Below are positions 18,853 through 29,345 of a stretch of DNA of 64,000 bases, in pieces. Position numbers and translations under genes: made by a program. The stretch is taken from assembly GCA_017621205.1 (NCBI GenBank), contig JAGATQ010000039.1:62001-126000 (forward strand), written 5' to 3'. The first letter of the stretch is position 1. Every line of letters begins with the position of its first letter. This DNA comes from Lachnospira sp. (GTDB lineage Bacteria > Bacillota > Clostridia > Lachnospirales > Lachnospiraceae). The notes under the pieces are model-generated. The model was not told the origin of the DNA and did no database searches. It saw only the letters and a list, made by a program, of their open reading frames with translations.

Positions 18853-21800
18853 ATGGGCGGTGTTAGTTTGAAGGAGAAAATCAGAGCATATTCCAAATGT
18901 GAATTTCATACAGTGGTACATCCGAAGATTATATTTTCCTGTGAGGAATTGACGGGGGAGATTATTGAGGAGCAGAGCCTTACCGGAAGTTTTACGATTC
19001 AATCTGGTAATGAGGTGCCGATTACCGGCAATGTAGAGGCGTTTGATCACCGGATAGAGCTTCTGAAGGGAGATTTTGTCAATACCACATTTACCGTAAC
19101 TTTTCAGGTATTAGCCAAGGGGATGCATGCCGGAGAACAGATACGGGGGGCATTTCATGTGTTAACCAACGGTGGTGAATATGATTTGCCATACACCTAT
19201 CAGGTAGTAGAGCGTAAGCTGGATTCCCATTATGGAAAGATTGCGAATCTTAAAGAATTTGCAGAGCTTTCGCAGAAGGACTACGACGAAGCAATGCGGT
19301 TATTTTCGGATTCTTTATTTATTCCTATTTTGTGTCATGGTTCTTTGGAGGAATCCTATCTGCGTATTTATAAAAGCTTAAGAAGGAGTGCTTCTTTAGC
19401 ACAGGCAATGGATGAGTTTCTTATTTCGGTTGAGGAAAAGGAACGTGTTACATTGCTGCCATTAGAGGAGAATGTTTCTGTCCTATATGATAAGGAGGAT
19501 GTTTCTAAAGAGATTATTATAAAAAAACAGGGCTGGGGGTATATTACAGGACAATTTTCCTGCTCGGCGCCTTGTATCTTCCTTGCTAAAAAGGAGCTGA
19601 CAAAAGAAGATTTTATAGGGGATGAGGCCGTATTACCAATTGTGGTTTCCCTAGACAAGCTTCCCTTTGAAACGACTACGGTAACCATTCATTTTGCAAA
19701 TGTGTATCAGGAATTTGATATAGAGCTTACGATTCGTCCGAAGAAGAATTCTTCAAAGAATACATCGGTAGACATGATGTTTTCTCCGAGACAGCTAAAA
19801 AAGACATACCAAAAGCAGCTTGTGCAGGATTATTTAGATTACCGTGTGGGTAAGATTACCTTACAGGAGTATACGAACCGTTCCATAGAATGCTGTAATG
19901 AGCTGATGAAGTTTGAGGAAAAAAATCACTGGTATCGCTTTATAAGGCTGCACATGTACATTATGAAAAAGGATTTTGTCCGGGTGGAGCAGGAGCTGGA
20001 GATGGTAGAGCAGTATCGTGATAAGATGCTTACCGACACAGTAAGCAGGTGCTATTACTCGTATCTGCTTTCTCTTTATAAGAAAGACCGTTATGTGATT
20101 TCGGAGGCATTGCGGCAGATAAGGGATGCCTATGAGGAGAACCCGGAGCAGTACCTTTTGTTCTTTATGATCATGTATCTGGACGAGGATTATGTTGAGG
20201 ACAAAGAATCAATTTATGAGGATCTGGCTACTGTATTTTCTCTTGGCTGTAATAGTCCGATGCTTTATTATGAGGTATGTGAGCTTTATAATGAATATCC
20301 CAATATGATTCGGCGTATTACCTCCTTTGAGTTGACTGTGCTTTACTGGGGTTTTCGTAAGAATTATCTGAATGCCGGGGTAAGGGCAAGATTTATTGAT
20401 GTAGTAGAGGATTACCGTAGATATGAAGATAAAGTGTATAAAATACTTGATTTCCTATATCAGCAGCAGCCGGACGGAAAACTTCTACAGGTGATTTGCC
20501 GGGTGCTGATGAAGGGGAATAAGATTGGCAACCAGTATCATCACTACTATGCTCTCGGTGTGGAACAAAGCTTCAAACTGTTAGGGCTGATGGAATATTA
20601 TATGAAGAGTATAGACTATTCAAGCTATAGCGTTTTGCCACAGCAGGTGGTGCTATATTTTGCGACGGAGGAAAAGCGGTTAAATGAACAGCAGCTTGCC
20701 TATCTCTATGCTAATGTAGTGGTGAACCATCAGGTATATGAAAGCTCCTATGAGGAGTATAAGGAACCGATTCGGAAGTTTCTTGTAGGACAGGTGGAAA
20801 AAGGTAATATGAGTGAGGATCTCATTGTTCTTTACCGTGAATTTTTAAATGATCCTGCACTGCTTGCAAGTGTTGGCAAGTTTCTTCCCAATATTTTGTT
20901 TAAGCATAGGCTTGAGTGTACTAATCCTAATATGGAATTGGTGTTAGTGGATTATGATGAATCCAATCAGACGGAGCAGGTGATTTTACACAATGGGATT
21001 GCCTATGTAGACCAGATTACCGATCATGTCAATATTACATTGGTGGATAGAGAGCGTCGGCACTACATTGGTTCTGTACCATTTACCTTGTATCCGATTA
21101 TCGATGATGAGCGTTTCCTTCCGGTGTGTTATGAGGCGGATTCCAATTCTTTTGTGGTTCTGCTTCGCCTAGCCTATTATGCGCAGCAGGCAGATGAGGT
21201 GGATTACGAGATTATTAAGGTGTACAAAGCACTTTTGGAATATGAGCAGATATCAAAGCAATACCGCTGTAAGCTGAATGCTGCAATTTTAAAATATTAC
21301 TATGAGCAGTATGAAGGGGATATTTTTGAGGAGTATCTGTCGGAGGTTGATTTAGAATTATTGGATGAGGAGAACCGGAATCGGGCGGTAACCTATATGA
21401 TAGACCGGGAACTTTATACTATGGCGATGGAAGCGGTACGCCAGTTTGGCTATTATGGTTTGTCTATGGAGAGTGTCAGCCAGCTTTGCACGGCATTTGT
21501 GGAGGAAGAGGAAGCAGAGTATGATGATGTGTTGGTGACGATGGCATATGAATTGTTCTATGCTGAACAGTACAATGAGCCGGTATTAAAATATTTGATT
21601 CAATATGCCAAGGGAGGAAATCGGGAGCTGACTGCCATCTATAAGGTGGCATCGAAGCTGAAATTTGATACCAAGGATTTGGAGGAACGGATTGTAAAGC
21701 AGGCATTGTTATCCGACAGATATGATACGGAGGTGCTGCATGCATTTATCGGTTATTGTAAAAAGAGTCCGAACCGTTTTGTGATGGAAGCATTTCTAAA

Positions 21801-22449
21801 TATTATGGCATATCGATATTTTATTGAGGGGGAGAAGGTTTCTAAGTCGATGCCTACACTCTGGGCAACGGCATACCGTTCAGGTAATTTGACGTATCCA
21901 CTAAGCCAGGCAGCAATGCTTTATGCATTTTCCAAGGAGCTGACACTGGTGGAGGAATACGAGGATGTGCTTACGGAGGTTATGAACAGTTTTGCTAAAC
22001 AGGATATGCTATTCCCCTTTATGAAGGATTTTGAAGGAGTTCTTGCGCTTCCTAAGGAGATGTATATTAAATCCTTCCTTACATACCGTTCTAAGGCGGG
22101 GCATCATGTGGATGTTCATTATTACCGTAAGGGAAGAAAGCGTCCGGATACGCATACGGAACGGATGCGGGAATATTTTTCCGGCTACTATGTAAAGGAT
22201 TTTGTTTTGTTTGCAGATGAGGAGCTGCAATTTTATATTACGGATGAGGAAGATGGAGAAGTGAAAAGGGTTGAGGGGGCTTGTTTAAAGCTTGAACCGT
22301 GCCTTAAGGGGGCTGCGGATTCCCGTTTTGCTATGATTAATCAGCTACTTGCCTGCCGTGAGGAGAAAAGCGCAGGGGAATTTGAAGAGATGCTGCTATT
22401 GTATATGAAGGATGTGTATCTCATTGATAAAACAATCACGAAGCAATGA
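18853..22449 (+). CDS. Giant alpha-solenoid protein of unknown function (DUF5717-like)
   Basis: 1198-residue protein with no signal peptide or membrane helix. From memory it resembles the DUF5717 family annotated in Lachnospiraceae; I could not check this. Two beta-rich N-terminal modules (about 10-125 and 225-300) precede a long, Tyr- and Glu-rich helical region with TPR-like periodicity (about 310-690). A third beta segment (about 695-755) and another helical array follow, with a short beta-rich tail. An in-frame TTG at 18868 is an alternative start, because the ATG has no clear ribosome site. It heads four closely spaced genes whose products look like a chaperone or scaffold assembly. No enzymatic motif is seen. 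Confidence 0.7.
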   Translation: MGGVSLKEKIRAYSKCEFHTVVHPKIIFSCEELTGEIIEEQSLTGSFTIQSGNEVPITGNVEAFDHRIELLKGDFVNTTFTVTFQVLAKGMHAGEQIRGAFHVLTNGGEYDLPYTYQVVERKLDSHYGKIANLKEFAELSQKDYDEAMRLFSDSLFIPILCHGSLEESYLRIYKSLRRSASLAQAMDEFLISVEEKERVTLLPLEENVSVLYDKEDVSKEIIIKKQGWGYITGQFSCSAPCIFLAKKELTKEDFIGDEAVLPIVVSLDKLPFETTTVTIHFANVYQEFDIELTIRPKKNSSKNTSVDMMFSPRQLKKTYQKQLVQDYLDYRVGKITLQEYTNRSIECCNELMKFEEKNHWYRFIRLHMYIMKKDFVRVEQELEMVEQYRDKMLTDTVSRCYYSYLLSLYKKDRYVISEALRQIRDAYEENPEQYLLFFMIMYLDEDYVEDKESIYEDLATVFSLGCNSPMLYYEVCELYNEYPNMIRRITSFELTVLYWGFRKNYLNAGVRARFIDVVEDYRRYEDKVYKILDFLYQQQPDGKLLQVICRVLMKGNKIGNQYHHYYALGVEQSFKLLGLMEYYMKSIDYSSYSVLPQQVVLYFATEEKRLNEQQLAYLYANVVVNHQVYESSYEEYKEPIRKFLVGQVEKGNMSEDLIVLYREFLNDPALLASVGKFLPNILFKHRLECTNPNMELVLVDYDESNQTEQVILHNGIAYVDQITDHVNITLVDRERRHYIGSVPFTLYPIIDDERFLPVCYEADSNSFVVLLRLAYYAQQADEVDYEIIKVYKALLEYEQISKQYRCKLNAAILKYYYEQYEGDIFEEYLSEVDLELLDEENRNRAVTYMIDRELYTMAMEAVRQFGYYGLSMESVSQLCTAFVEEEEAEYDDVLVTMAYELFYAEQYNEPVLKYLIQYAKGGNRELTAIYKVASKLKFDTKDLEERIVKQALLSDRYDTEVLHAFIGYCKKSPNRFVMEAFLNIMAYRYFIEGEKVSKSMPTLWATAYRSGNLTYPLSQAAMLYAFSKELTLVEEYEDVLTEVMNSFAKQDMLFPFMKDFEGVLALPKEMYIKSFLTYRSKAGHHVDVHYYRKGRKRPDTHTERMREYFSGYYVKDFVLFADEELQFYITDEEDGEVKRVEGACLKLEPCLKGAADSRFAMINQLLACREEKSAGEFEEMLLLYMKDVYLIDKTITKQ

Positions 22450-22481
22450 GAAAGATAGCATTATTTTAAGGGAGAACTACG

Positions 22482-23741
22482 ATGGAAAAACTGGTTGTAG
22501 GAATGGATATACAAACAGAATATGTGGAAGCTTGTTACTTTGATGCAGATATGGAAGATGTAGTTGAGGTAGCAGAGGTCTCCTCCGGGGAAATGAAACG
22601 GGTGAGTAATGACTTGTTTTTTTCTGTTGAGGAGAATTGTTGGTATTGTGGTGTAAAAGCACAGGAGCTGTACATGATAAAGCCGGGGCAGATGTATTCT
22701 GATATTTATGATAATCTGGATTCAAACAGTATTATTATTGCAGGGGGACGGGAATATATTTATATGGATTTGTTCTGTATTCTTATCCGGTTGCAGTTAG
22801 AGCAGTTATTTGGGGAGGAGATAGGGAAGCTTTCCAAACTGGTAATTTCCTCCCCGATGGCAGATATCGTGCTGAATAAAGCAGTTGGCAGACTTGCCCG
22901 TTTTCTGAAGCTTGATAAGGAACAGGTTGAGCTCATTAGTCCGATGTTGGGAAGGCTGTTTTATATTTTTTCACAGGATAGCAGTGTGTGGAGTTATGGG
23001 GCAGCTGTTTTTCATTATGATGAGTCCCTTATCTTAGAGCGGATTCAGGTGCTTCGTTACCAGAATCCGATGAAGATTACAATTTCAACGGAGACCTTTG
23101 ACTCCATGCCTCCCGTGGATGCCTCCAATTCGGAGAAGGATAATGCATTTCACGAGGTGGTGAGAGAAGCCTTTTTTGGCAGGAGTAAAGCTGTGTCGGG
23201 AGTATATCTGGTTGGCAGAGGATTTCTAAACAACTGGCTTGATAATTCCTTAGATAACCTGTGCCGTGGACGAAGAGTATTTATGGGGCAGAATATGTGT
23301 GCCAAGGGAGCATGCTATGCGGCTGCTAGTGGTTCTGCCGCTATCAGTCCGAAAGGAGATGTCTATGTCAATGCAACAGGAATGATACAATATGATATCG
23401 GGATAAAGGTCATTTATCAAGGAAGGGAACAGATTGCCCCGATTGCACTAGGGGGAAGGGAATGGTTTGCGACAACGGGAAGTGTTACTATTTTTTTAGA
23501 TGATACGAACCGCATTGAAATTGATATGTACCATAGAGGAACCAATGAGCTTGTAAAAGAGGTCATTGAGATTAAGGGATTACCAAACCGCCCGCCCAAA
23601 ACGACAAAACTTACGATTACGGTGCGGTATCTGGATGAACGGCGGGGAGAAATCTGCATTCGGGATAAAGGCTTTGGTACGATGTATCCGACAACAGGAA
23701 AGATGTACATCAAGGAATTTTTACTTCCAGAAGAAAGGTGA
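22482..23741 (+). CDS. Hsp70/actin-like fold protein of unknown function
   Basis: 419 residues, not matched to a named family. Several segments read like a diverged Hsp70 ATPase: N-terminal VVGMDIQTEYVEACYF resembles the phosphate-1 strand. VSGVYLVGRGFLNNWL followed by FMGQNMCAKGACYAA resembles the adenosine motif and the AxxGAA helix. A C-terminal beta region begins with NATGMIQYDIGIKV, like the DnaK substrate-binding start. The canonical Hsp70 phosphate-2 glycines are not evident, so ATPase activity is uncertain. It lies 32 bases after the solenoid gene and its TGA overlaps the GTG region of the next gene. A chaperone-like role with its TPR neighbour is inference. Confidence 0.65.
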   Translation: MEKLVVGMDIQTEYVEACYFDADMEDVVEVAEVSSGEMKRVSNDLFFSVEENCWYCGVKAQELYMIKPGQMYSDIYDNLDSNSIIIAGGREYIYMDLFCILIRLQLEQLFGEEIGKLSKLVISSPMADIVLNKAVGRLARFLKLDKEQVELISPMLGRLFYIFSQDSSVWSYGAAVFHYDESLILERIQVLRYQNPMKITISTETFDSMPPVDASNSEKDNAFHEVVREAFFGRSKAVSGVYLVGRGFLNNWLDNSLDNLCRGRRVFMGQNMCAKGACYAAASGSAAISPKGDVYVNATGMIQYDIGIKVIYQGREQIAPIALGGREWFATTGSVTIFLDDTNRIEIDMYHRGTNELVKEVIEIKGLPNRPPKTTKLTITVRYLDERRGEICIRDKGFGTMYPTTGKMYIKEFLLPEER

Positions 23742-23746
23742 GAGCT

Positions 23747-24574
23747 ATGGGGAATGTAATTTATTGCGAGACAAAGGAGACGACGGCTCCTTTTATATTT
23801 GCCAATACCAGAATTGCGGTGTATTCCTATGAGGAAGTATGTTATTATATTTTCCACCACCCTTCTATGATGTCTATGGACAATTTTGGGGCAGAATTTA
23901 CAGAGTGGCTTAGGGAAAAGCTTCATCTGGAAGAGCTTGCAGATTCGTTGGAGAAGCTTGAAGCTTCAGAATGTACGTTGCTTACCTATCTGGAGACATT
24001 GTTGCTGGCAGCAAACTATTACGATAAGCATGAGGTGGCACTGTTTTTTGAACGGCTTAAGACGGAGCAGTCACTTCCGAAAGCGTTACAGCTAAAAAAG
24101 CAGGCGGATAGCTTCCTGGACTTTCACAAATATGTCCGGGCGATTAGAATCTACGATGATGTGTTGAAGCAGGAGGGGCTTGAGGCAGAATTCCGGTCAA
24201 CCATTTATCATAATAAGGGTGTGGCTCTTTCTAAAAATTTTGAGCTAAAGCCGGCATTAAAATGTTTTAAGATGGCATACGAAACATACCCGAATGAGGT
24301 TTCACTAAGCTGCTATTTAACGATTTTCTTTATGCTGAACCAGTATGTGGAGGCCAAAAAGGAGGCGGAGCGGCTTGAGGTGTCTGCAAAGCTTTACGAA
24401 CGGCTGTTAAAGGATTATAAGAGAAGTATGAGTGGTTTTGAAGAAACAGAGCAATATGAAGAGTATCAGAAAATAAAGGACGCTTTCCAGTATGGGCAGG
24501 AGAAGAAGGCAGAGGCACGCATTGACCAGTTGTTACATGAATGGAAGGAAGAGTATAGGGTTCAGACAACCTGA
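23747..24574 (+). CDS. TPR-like protein of the Hsp70-like cluster
   Basis: 275-residue soluble protein. An N-terminal mixed segment (about 1-30) is followed by helices. TPR-like pairs appear around residues 120-215 (AIRIYDDVLKQEG, YHNKGVALSK, ALKCFKMAYETYPNE), and the C-terminus is charged. The ATG at 23747 is preferred to a GTG at 23738 because AAAGGTG precedes it; the GTG would overlap the stop of the previous gene. TPRs commonly dock chaperones or complexes, which fits the Hsp70-like neighbour. No family name can be assigned. Confidence 0.65.
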   Translation: MGNVIYCETKETTAPFIFANTRIAVYSYEEVCYYIFHHPSMMSMDNFGAEFTEWLREKLHLEELADSLEKLEASECTLLTYLETLLLAANYYDKHEVALFFERLKTEQSLPKALQLKKQADSFLDFHKYVRAIRIYDDVLKQEGLEAEFRSTIYHNKGVALSKNFELKPALKCFKMAYETYPNEVSLSCYLTIFFMLNQYVEAKKEAERLEVSAKLYERLLKDYKRSMSGFEETEQYEEYQKIKDAFQYGQEKKAEARIDQLLHEWKEEYRVQTT

Positions 24575-24585
24575 TAAGGAGGATT

Positions 24586-25794
24586 ATGGGATTAATTGAA
24601 CGCATGAAGCGGCGGTTCCGAAAAAAGAGCAGGAAGCATGCAGAAGAAATCAGCCATGAGAGTGAAGAACAATTTCAGGAGGATGCACTTGCTTTAGAAG
24701 AAGAAAAAACGGAATTTGTCCGCAAAAAAATAAAAGATAAGAATTTATCGGTTGAGGATTACTGCGAACAGCTTGTGGTGAGTACAAGGCAGATAGAGCA
24801 GAAAAAACTGGAATATGAACAGGTAACAGCATATTTGACGGATATCCAGTTGATAGACCAGATGACAGAAGAAGAGCGGGACAATGTGCAGGCAGTAGCA
24901 TTTAAGCTTGTGGCACTGAATACAGACCGGGAGGAGTTAAAGCAGGAGAACCGCAATCTGACGCAGTTGCAATTTCGTTTTATGCAGCTGCATGAACATG
25001 AAATTGAGGATGGGATTGCCAATATGCAGGAACAGGAGAAGTATCAGGCGGATATCCGTTCCGATATGCAAAAGCTTCAGGAGGAGAAGGTTAATCTCCA
25101 ATATGAGGAGAAATACTATCTCGAAAAGCTTCACAATATCCGTATGATTGCATGCTCTGTTTTGTTTCTGGCTGTGATTGCGGGGGCGGCGGCAGGCTTT
25201 TTATATACACAGTATGTGTTTGATATTTTATTTGTCTGCTTAATTATTTTACTTGTGGTTGCAATTTTGGGGACAATATTGTTTATCCGTTATAGAAATG
25301 TAAATTATGCCCTTGCATATTGCAAAAAGCAGCAGAACCGGGCAGTCGTATTAATGAATAAGGTTCGGTTAAAATGGGTTAATAATACATCGACACTGGA
25401 TTACATGTATTCTAAATATAATGTCAACAGCTCGAGGGAGCTTAATTTGATGTGGGAGCAGTATCAGACAATATTGGACAATGAGGAAAAGTTTAAAAAA
25501 TCATCCAAGGAGCTTGCCCATTATGGGGATTTGCTCGTTAAGGTGCTTGGCAACGTGGGGGTTCATGACCCGGATATCTGGATTAACCAGCCAGAGGCAT
25601 TACTTGATCCTAGAGAGATGGTGGAGGTAACCCATAATCTTAATGCGAGGCGGCAAAAGCTCAGGGAGGATATGGAGTATGATTCCGATGTCATGGATAT
25701 GGCGATTTCGGCAATTAGGGATGTCATTGCAAAGAAGCCGGAACAGGCGGTGACAGTACAGCGGATATTAGAGCCGTATCGGATTTCGATTTGA
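24586..25794 (+). CDS. Coiled-coil membrane protein of the Hsp70-like cluster
   Basis: 402 residues. A charged N-terminus (RMKRRFRKKSRK) leads to a long coiled coil (about 40-185). Two membrane helices follow with a short turn (about 186-245: VLFLAVIAGAAAGFL and ILFVCLIILLVVAILG). A second helical cytoplasmic region of about 155 residues ends the protein. It starts 11 bases after the TPR gene with a GGAGG site and is the last gene of the cluster. It could anchor the soluble cluster proteins to the membrane; that is inferred from topology and synteny. Confidence 0.65.
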   Translation: MGLIERMKRRFRKKSRKHAEEISHESEEQFQEDALALEEEKTEFVRKKIKDKNLSVEDYCEQLVVSTRQIEQKKLEYEQVTAYLTDIQLIDQMTEEERDNVQAVAFKLVALNTDREELKQENRNLTQLQFRFMQLHEHEIEDGIANMQEQEKYQADIRSDMQKLQEEKVNLQYEEKYYLEKLHNIRMIACSVLFLAVIAGAAAGFLYTQYVFDILFVCLIILLVVAILGTILFIRYRNVNYALAYCKKQQNRAVVLMNKVRLKWVNNTSTLDYMYSKYNVNSSRELNLMWEQYQTILDNEEKFKKSSKELAHYGDLLVKVLGNVGVHDPDIWINQPEALLDPREMVEVTHNLNARRQKLREDMEYDSDVMDMAISAIRDVIAKKPEQAVTVQRILEPYRISI

Positions 25795-25848
25795 TGGGGG
25801 ATTTTAAAACTTTGAACTAAGGAATAGAGCTTATATGAAATTGCAAAT

Positions 25849-26084
25849 GGCATAAAACCGGAATGTATTAGAAATTTGTTTCGTTGTTTGGGAATAAGTA
25901 TTTCTATGATATTCCCATAGAGGGTATTGTTGCTGACGCAAACGACGCCAATTCGCCATCCATGGCTCAGTGGCGTCTTTTCGGGGCATCCTTGCCCCGA
26001 AATTGCTGTGGATTAAAGGGAATATCAAGAAATACTAATTCCCTGCCAAAGGCACAAATTTCTAATACATTCCGGTTTTATGCC
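25849..26084 (+). repeat. Structured palindromic element, copy A
   Basis: About 236 bp. Perfect 31-bp complementary arms (25849-25879 with 26054-26084), plus outer pairing of GCTTATAT at 25829-25836 with 26097-26104. Inside is a second long helix (GGGAATAAG... with ...CTAATTCCC), a hairpin with stem GACGCCA/TGGCGTC around an invariant loop (25944-25977), and a hairpin TTCGGGGCA/TGCCCCGAA (25980-26001). It is the same family as the copies at 26262, 58886 and 59279. Open frames here are not conserved between copies. Confidence 0.85.
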
Positions 26085-26261
26085 CCCCGAAGGTTGATAT
26101 AAGCCTCTTTTTCGGTAGTTGAAGGAGTTTTCAATTCTCCCATCTTATTTAGAGTAGAAGGGTTATGGTTATACGGATATGTTCTTCATAACAACTAACA
26201 AGATTGTTGTTTAAAATTCATTTTGAAATTTGATGGCGAATCTGTAAATTTTGTGGAGGGG

Positions 26262-26500
26262 GGCATGGAAGGGGGACATACTATATTATTTGTGACTTTA
26301 GAGGGGAATTAGTATTTCTTGATATTCCCGTTAAATTACCAGCAATTCCGGGACCGGATGTCCCGGAAAGACGCAGTTTGAGCCATGGATGGCGAATCTG
26401 CGTCGGTTGCGGCAGCATAAATTACCGTTATGGGAATATCATAGAAATACTTATTCCCGGATAACGGAACAAATAATATAGTATGTCCCCCTTCCATGCC
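26262..26500 (-). repeat. Structured palindromic element, copy B (inverted relative to A)
   Basis: About 239 bp. Perfect 32-bp arms (26262-26293 with 26469-26500) have a sequence mostly unlike the arms of copy A. The core is the same in reverse orientation, with the central stem changed to GACGCAG/CTGCGTC. It ends just before the valS promoter. The 177 bases between A and B hold no gene; a short stretch at about 26232-26245 echoes the core loop and may be a relic. Confidence 0.85.
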
Positions 26501-26514
26501 GATTTACAAATATC

Positions 26515-26543
26515 TTGATTTCAACAGCATTTGGGAGTATAAT
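26515..26543 (+). promoter_or_regulatory. sigma-A promoter of valS
   Basis: TTGATT at 26515-26520 and TATAAT at 26538-26543 are 17 bases apart, starting 15 bases after repeat copy B. No T-box features lie between it and valS. Confidence 0.7.
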
Positions 26544-26640
26544 GCCATAGGACAGAAACGGCTTTTATTGTGATATAAAAGCCTGTGTTTAGTGTAAGGG
26601 ATTGCAAAAATCAGGAGAGAAATAGGAAAGGATAACAGTA

Positions 26641-29286
26641 ATGAGCAAGGAATTAGAAAAGAATTATAATCCTCAGGATATTGAAAAGCGATTATATGAT
26701 AAATGGGTGCAAAAGGGCTATTTTCATGCCGAGGTAGACAGAAGTAAAAAGCCATTTACGATTGTCATGCCGCCTCCTAACATTACGGGACAGCTTCATA
26801 TGGGACATGCACTGGACAATACGATGCAGGATATTCTCATTCGTTTTAAGCGGATGCAGGGCTATAATGCGTTGTGGCAGCCGGGAACGGACCATGCCAG
26901 CATTGCAACAGAGGTTAAGATTATCGACACCTTAAAGGAGCAGGGAGTTGATAAAGAGGATTTAGGAAGAGAAGGATTTCTTGAGAAGGCGTGGGATTGG
27001 AAGAAAGAGTATGGTGGACGTATCATTAACCAGCTTAAACGCATGGGTTCGTCTGCTGACTGGGACAGAGAGCGGTTCACTATGGACGAGGGCTGTTCCG
27101 AGGCAGTACAGGATGTATTTGTAAAGCTTTATGATAAAAAGTTAATCTATAAGGGTTCCCGTCTGATTAACTGGTGTCCGGTATGCCAGACCTCCATCAG
27201 TGATGCAGAGGTGGAACATGTGGATATGGATGGACATTTCTGGCATATTAATTATCCGGTTGTAGGACAGGAGGGAAGATTTTTAGAGATTGCAACAACC
27301 CGTCCGGAGACGATGCTTGGTGATACGGCTGTAGCGGTGAATGCAGAGGATGAGCGGTATAAGGATTTGATTGGTAAGATGGTGGAGCTTCCTCTTACCG
27401 GGCGTCAGATTCCAGTCATTGCGGATGAACATGCCGATATGGAGAAGGGAACCGGTGTCGTTAAGATTACTCCTGCCCATGATCCAAATGATTATGAAGT
27501 CGGTAAGCGTCACAATCTGGAAGAGATTACGATGTTAAACGATGATGGTACGATTGCGGCAATTGGTGGTAAATATGCCGGAATGGACAGATACGAGGCA
27601 AGAGATGCTATTTTAAAGGATTTAGAAGAGCTTGGACTGCTTGTTGAGGTAGAGGATTTGACGCACAGTGTAGGTACGCATGACCGTTGTAAGTCAGTTG
27701 TGGAGCCGATGATTAAGCCACAGTGGTTTGTTGCTATGAAGGAACTGGCAAAGCCTGCCATGGATGCTGTAAAGAATGGAGAGCTTCACTTAATTCCGGA
27801 GCGGATGGACAAGACTTACTATAACTGGCTTGAAAATATAAGAGACTGGTGTATTTCCAGACAGCTCTGGTGGGGACATCGAATTCCTGCTTATTATTGT
27901 CAGGAATGTGGGGAGGTTGTTGTTGCTAAGACAGCACCTAAGGTATGTCCGAAGTGTGGCTGTACACATCTGAAACAGGACGAAGACACGTTAGATACTT
28001 GGTTTTCTTCTGCTTTGTGGCCGTTTTCTACGCTTGGCTGGCCGGAGCAGACAGAGGATTATGATTATTTTTATCCGACAGATGTGCTTGTTACAGGATA
28101 CGATATTATATTCTTCTGGGTTATCCGAATGGTATTTTCCGGCCTCGAACATACGGGCAAGCTGCCTTTTCATACTGTATTATTCCACGGTCTGGTCCGG
28201 GATGACCAAGGGCGGAAGATGAGTAAGTCCTTGGGCAATGGGATTGACCCATTGGAGGTTATCGATAAATATGGTGCAGATGCTCTTCGTTTTACGCTGG
28301 TTACGGGTAATGCACCGGGTAATGATATGCGGTTCTATTGGCAGAGAGTAGAGGCAAGCCGTAACTTTGCTAACAAAGTATGGAATGCCAGCCGTTTTAT
28401 TATGATGAATATGGAGAAGGGTGATTTCTCTATGGTAACACTTTCTGATTTAACGGATGCAGATAAATGGATTCTTTCTAAGGTAAACAAGCTTTCCAAG
28501 GAAGTAACCGATAATATGGAGAAGTACGAGCTTGGAATCGCAGTGACGAAGCTGAATGATTTTATATGGGAAGAGTTTTGTGACTGGTATATTGAGATGG
28601 TGAAGCCCCGCCTTTACAATGATGATGATGAGACGAAAGCGGCAGCACTATGGACGCTGAATACAGTGCTTATCAATTCCCTTAAGCTATTGCATCCTTA
28701 TATGCCATTTATTACGGAGGAGATTTTCTGTAATTTGCAGGATAAGGAGGAATCCATTATGGTTTCCGACTGGCCGGTATACAAAGAGGAGTGGAACTTT
28801 GAGAAAGAAGAGCAGGATGTAGAGCTGATGAAAAATGCAGTCCGCAATATCCGTAACCTTCGTGCAGAGATGAATGTAGCACCGAGCCGTAAGGCAACCG
28901 TTTATGTAGTGTCCGAGGAGAAAGCTGTAAGAGATACTTTTGAAGAGGGTAAAGTATTCTTTGCTACCTTAGCCTACGCATCAGAAGTTTTGATTCAGCC
29001 TGACAAAGCTGGTATTGCAGAGGATGCGGTTTCGACTGTGGTTCCACAGGCGGTTATCTATATGCCGTTTGCAGATTTGGTGGATATTGAGAAGGAGCTT
29101 GTGCGTCTTAATAAGGAGCAGAAGCGGTTACAGGGTGAGATAAAGCGTTGTGAGGGTATGCTTTCCAATGAGAAGTTTGTCTCTAAAGCTCCAGCTGCTA
29201 AGATTGAGGAGGAGAAAGGCAAGCTTTCCAAATACTCTGATATGTTAAAACAGGTAGAGGAGCGACTTAGGCAGCTTGGGAAATAA
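26641..29286 (+). CDS. valS: Valyl-tRNA synthetase
   Basis: Charges tRNA(Val); class I synthetase of 881 residues. The HIGH-type motif is [14 protein letters not shown] near residues 41-54 and the KMSKS loop is [11 protein letters not shown] near residues 522-532. The editing (CP1) domain contains [14 protein letters not shown] zinc-ribbon-like Cys4 set (CQECGE...CPKCGC) lies near residues 420-442. The C-terminus is the expected tRNA-binding coiled coil ([17 protein letters not shown]). The ATG has an AGGAAAGGA site. It is a single gene with its own promoter and terminator. Confidence 0.97.
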   Translation: MSKELEKNYNPQDIEKRLYDKWVQKGYFHAEVDRSKKPFTIVMPPPNITGQLHMGHALDNTMQDILIRFKRMQGYNALWQPGTDHASIATEVKIIDTLKEQGVDKEDLGREGFLEKAWDWKKEYGGRIINQLKRMGSSADWDRERFTMDEGCSEAVQDVFVKLYDKKLIYKGSRLINWCPVCQTSISDAEVEHVDMDGHFWHINYPVVGQEGRFLEIATTRPETMLGDTAVAVNAEDERYKDLIGKMVELPLTGRQIPVIADEHADMEKGTGVVKITPAHDPNDYEVGKRHNLEEITMLNDDGTIAAIGGKYAGMDRYEARDAILKDLEELGLLVEVEDLTHSVGTHDRCKSVVEPMIKPQWFVAMKELAKPAMDAVKNGELHLIPERMDKTYYNWLENIRDWCISRQLWWGHRIPAYYCQECGEVVVAKTAPKVCPKCGCTHLKQDEDTLDTWFSSALWPFSTLGWPEQTEDYDYFYPTDVLVTGYDIIFFWVIRMVFSGLEHTGKLPFHTVLFHGLVRDDQGRKMSKSLGNGIDPLEVIDKYGADALRFTLVTGNAPGNDMRFYWQRVEASRNFANKVWNASRFIMMNMEKGDFSMVTLSDLTDADKWILSKVNKLSKEVTDNMEKYELGIAVTKLNDFIWEEFCDWYIEMVKPRLYNDDDETKAAALWTLNTVLINSLKLLHPYMPFITEEIFCNLQDKEESIMVSDWPVYKEEWNFEKEEQDVELMKNAVRNIRNLRAEMNVAPSRKATVYVVSEEKAVRDTFEEGKVFFATLAYASEVLIQPDKAGIAEDAVSTVVPQAVIYMPFADLVDIEKELVRLNKEQKRLQGEIKRCEGMLSNEKFVSKAPAAKIEEEKGKLSKYSDMLKQVEERLRQLGK

Positions 29287-29311
29287 TAGGAAATAATATG
29301 GAAAATAGGTC

Positions 29312-29345
29312 ATGCCTCGTAGCTTGCTACGGGGCATTTGATTTG
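29312..29345 (+). terminator. Probable terminator after valS
   Basis: An 11-bp stem (ATGCCTCGTAG with CTACGGGGCAT, one G-U) is followed by a weak T tract. Confidence 0.55.

Noticed and set aside
25884..26102. 72-codon open frame in repeat copy A and a similar 60-codon frame in copy C (58954-59136)
   Set aside because: Both share NSPSMAQW because the DNA core is conserved, but small indels shift the frame afterwards and the other copies do not keep it. The constraint is on pairing, not on protein.
26500..26640. T-box riboswitch before valS
   Set aside because: No T-box consensus, specifier loop or antiterminator is visible in the 140 bases after the promoter.
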